A DNA stretch of 64,000 bases, from the NCBI RefSeq assembly GCF_018812025.1, contig NC_063062.1, positions 2,888,754-2,952,753 on the forward strand. The letters are read 5' to 3'. The notes beneath the pieces were generated by a model, which did not search any database, was not told the origin of the DNA, and saw only the letters and a program-made list of their open reading frames with translations. Source of the DNA: Megalobrama amblycephala. Taxonomy: Eukaryota; Chordata; Actinopteri; Cypriniformes; Xenocyprididae. Shown piece after piece: positions 63,804 to 64,000 of this stretch. The translations under genes and the position numbers were made by a program. Position 1 is the first letter of the stretch. Every line of letters starts with the position of its first letter.

Positions 63804-64000
63804 CTCTGTGAACACAGATGACAATATAATGATGAATTAGTAATAGCAATAATTTGCACCCACTTCAAATGTTATCACTCGATTGAATGGGTGTTATCAG
63901 TGGTTATCAGCTCATAGGTATGGGCCAGAAGGGGCTCAGATGGCTGTTATCATCCATCCACATGGTTAATCAGTGATACAAATACAAGAGATGATTCCAG

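Overview
The window looks like genomic DNA of a cyprinid-type teleost. The coding parts are split into short exons with GT/AG splice sites. The intergenic space is packed with fish repeats: DIRS-type tyrosine-recombinase retrotransposons, hAT, piggyBac and Harbinger-like DNA elements, L1-like and CR1/L2-like LINEs, a tRNA-derived SINE, a solo LTR, a retrovirus-like remnant, fold-back MITEs and microsatellites. The host genes belong to immune families that are expanded in fish. No bacterial features are present. All calls come from reading the sequence; no database search was run.

Layout. 1-5,282: DIRS copy 1 (minus strand, cut by the window start). 5,600-7,087: L1-like ORF1 remnant split by a 0.7 kb insertion. 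7,434-10,110: a plus-strand CD2/SLAM-like immunoglobulin receptor gene with four V-like exons, a membrane exon and a short tail exon; a 352-bp solo LTR sits just before its first visible Ig exon. 10,231-13,376: half a fold-back MITE, then a DNA element carrying a zinc-finger gene fragment that is itself split by a hAT element. 14,800-15,470: mariner-like MITE. 16,100-17,840: retrovirus-like LTR, leader and start of gag, ending against the TRIM stop codon. 17,840-26,350: a seven-exon TRIM gene on the minus strand (RING, B-box, optional membrane exon, coiled coil, PRY-SPRY) whose introns hold a piggyBac MITE, LINE remnants, a SINE and satellites. 27,311-32,115: a three-exon AIG1/GIMAP-like gene on the minus strand with DIRS copy 2 inside an intron. 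32,730-34,417: plus-strand TRIM-like exon fragments. 34,530-42,140: repeats, including a Harbinger element with MADF coding remains. 42,145-48,342: DIRS copy 3, end to end. 49,090-51,300: MITEs and an inverted repeat. 51,634-57,430: a 5.8-kb hAT-bounded composite holding a large 21-bp satellite and two fold-back elements. 57,780-61,000: a TRIM pseudogene with an interferon-response-like promoter motif. 62,395-62,660: an unrecognised terminal exon. 63,214-63,690: a PRY-SPRY pseudo-exon from a third TRIM copy.

How the parts relate. The three minus-strand TRIM copies read as a tandem array that degraded while transposons moved in. TRIM E3 ligases, AIG1/GIMAP GTPase-like proteins and CD2/SLAM-like receptors commonly cluster as fast-evolving immune families in fish, and the ISRE-like motif before one TRIM copy fits interferon control. 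The most unusual point is a phase-0 exon that encodes a membrane-spanning segment inside the TRIM gene and is kept, open and with intact splice sites, in the decayed paralogue.
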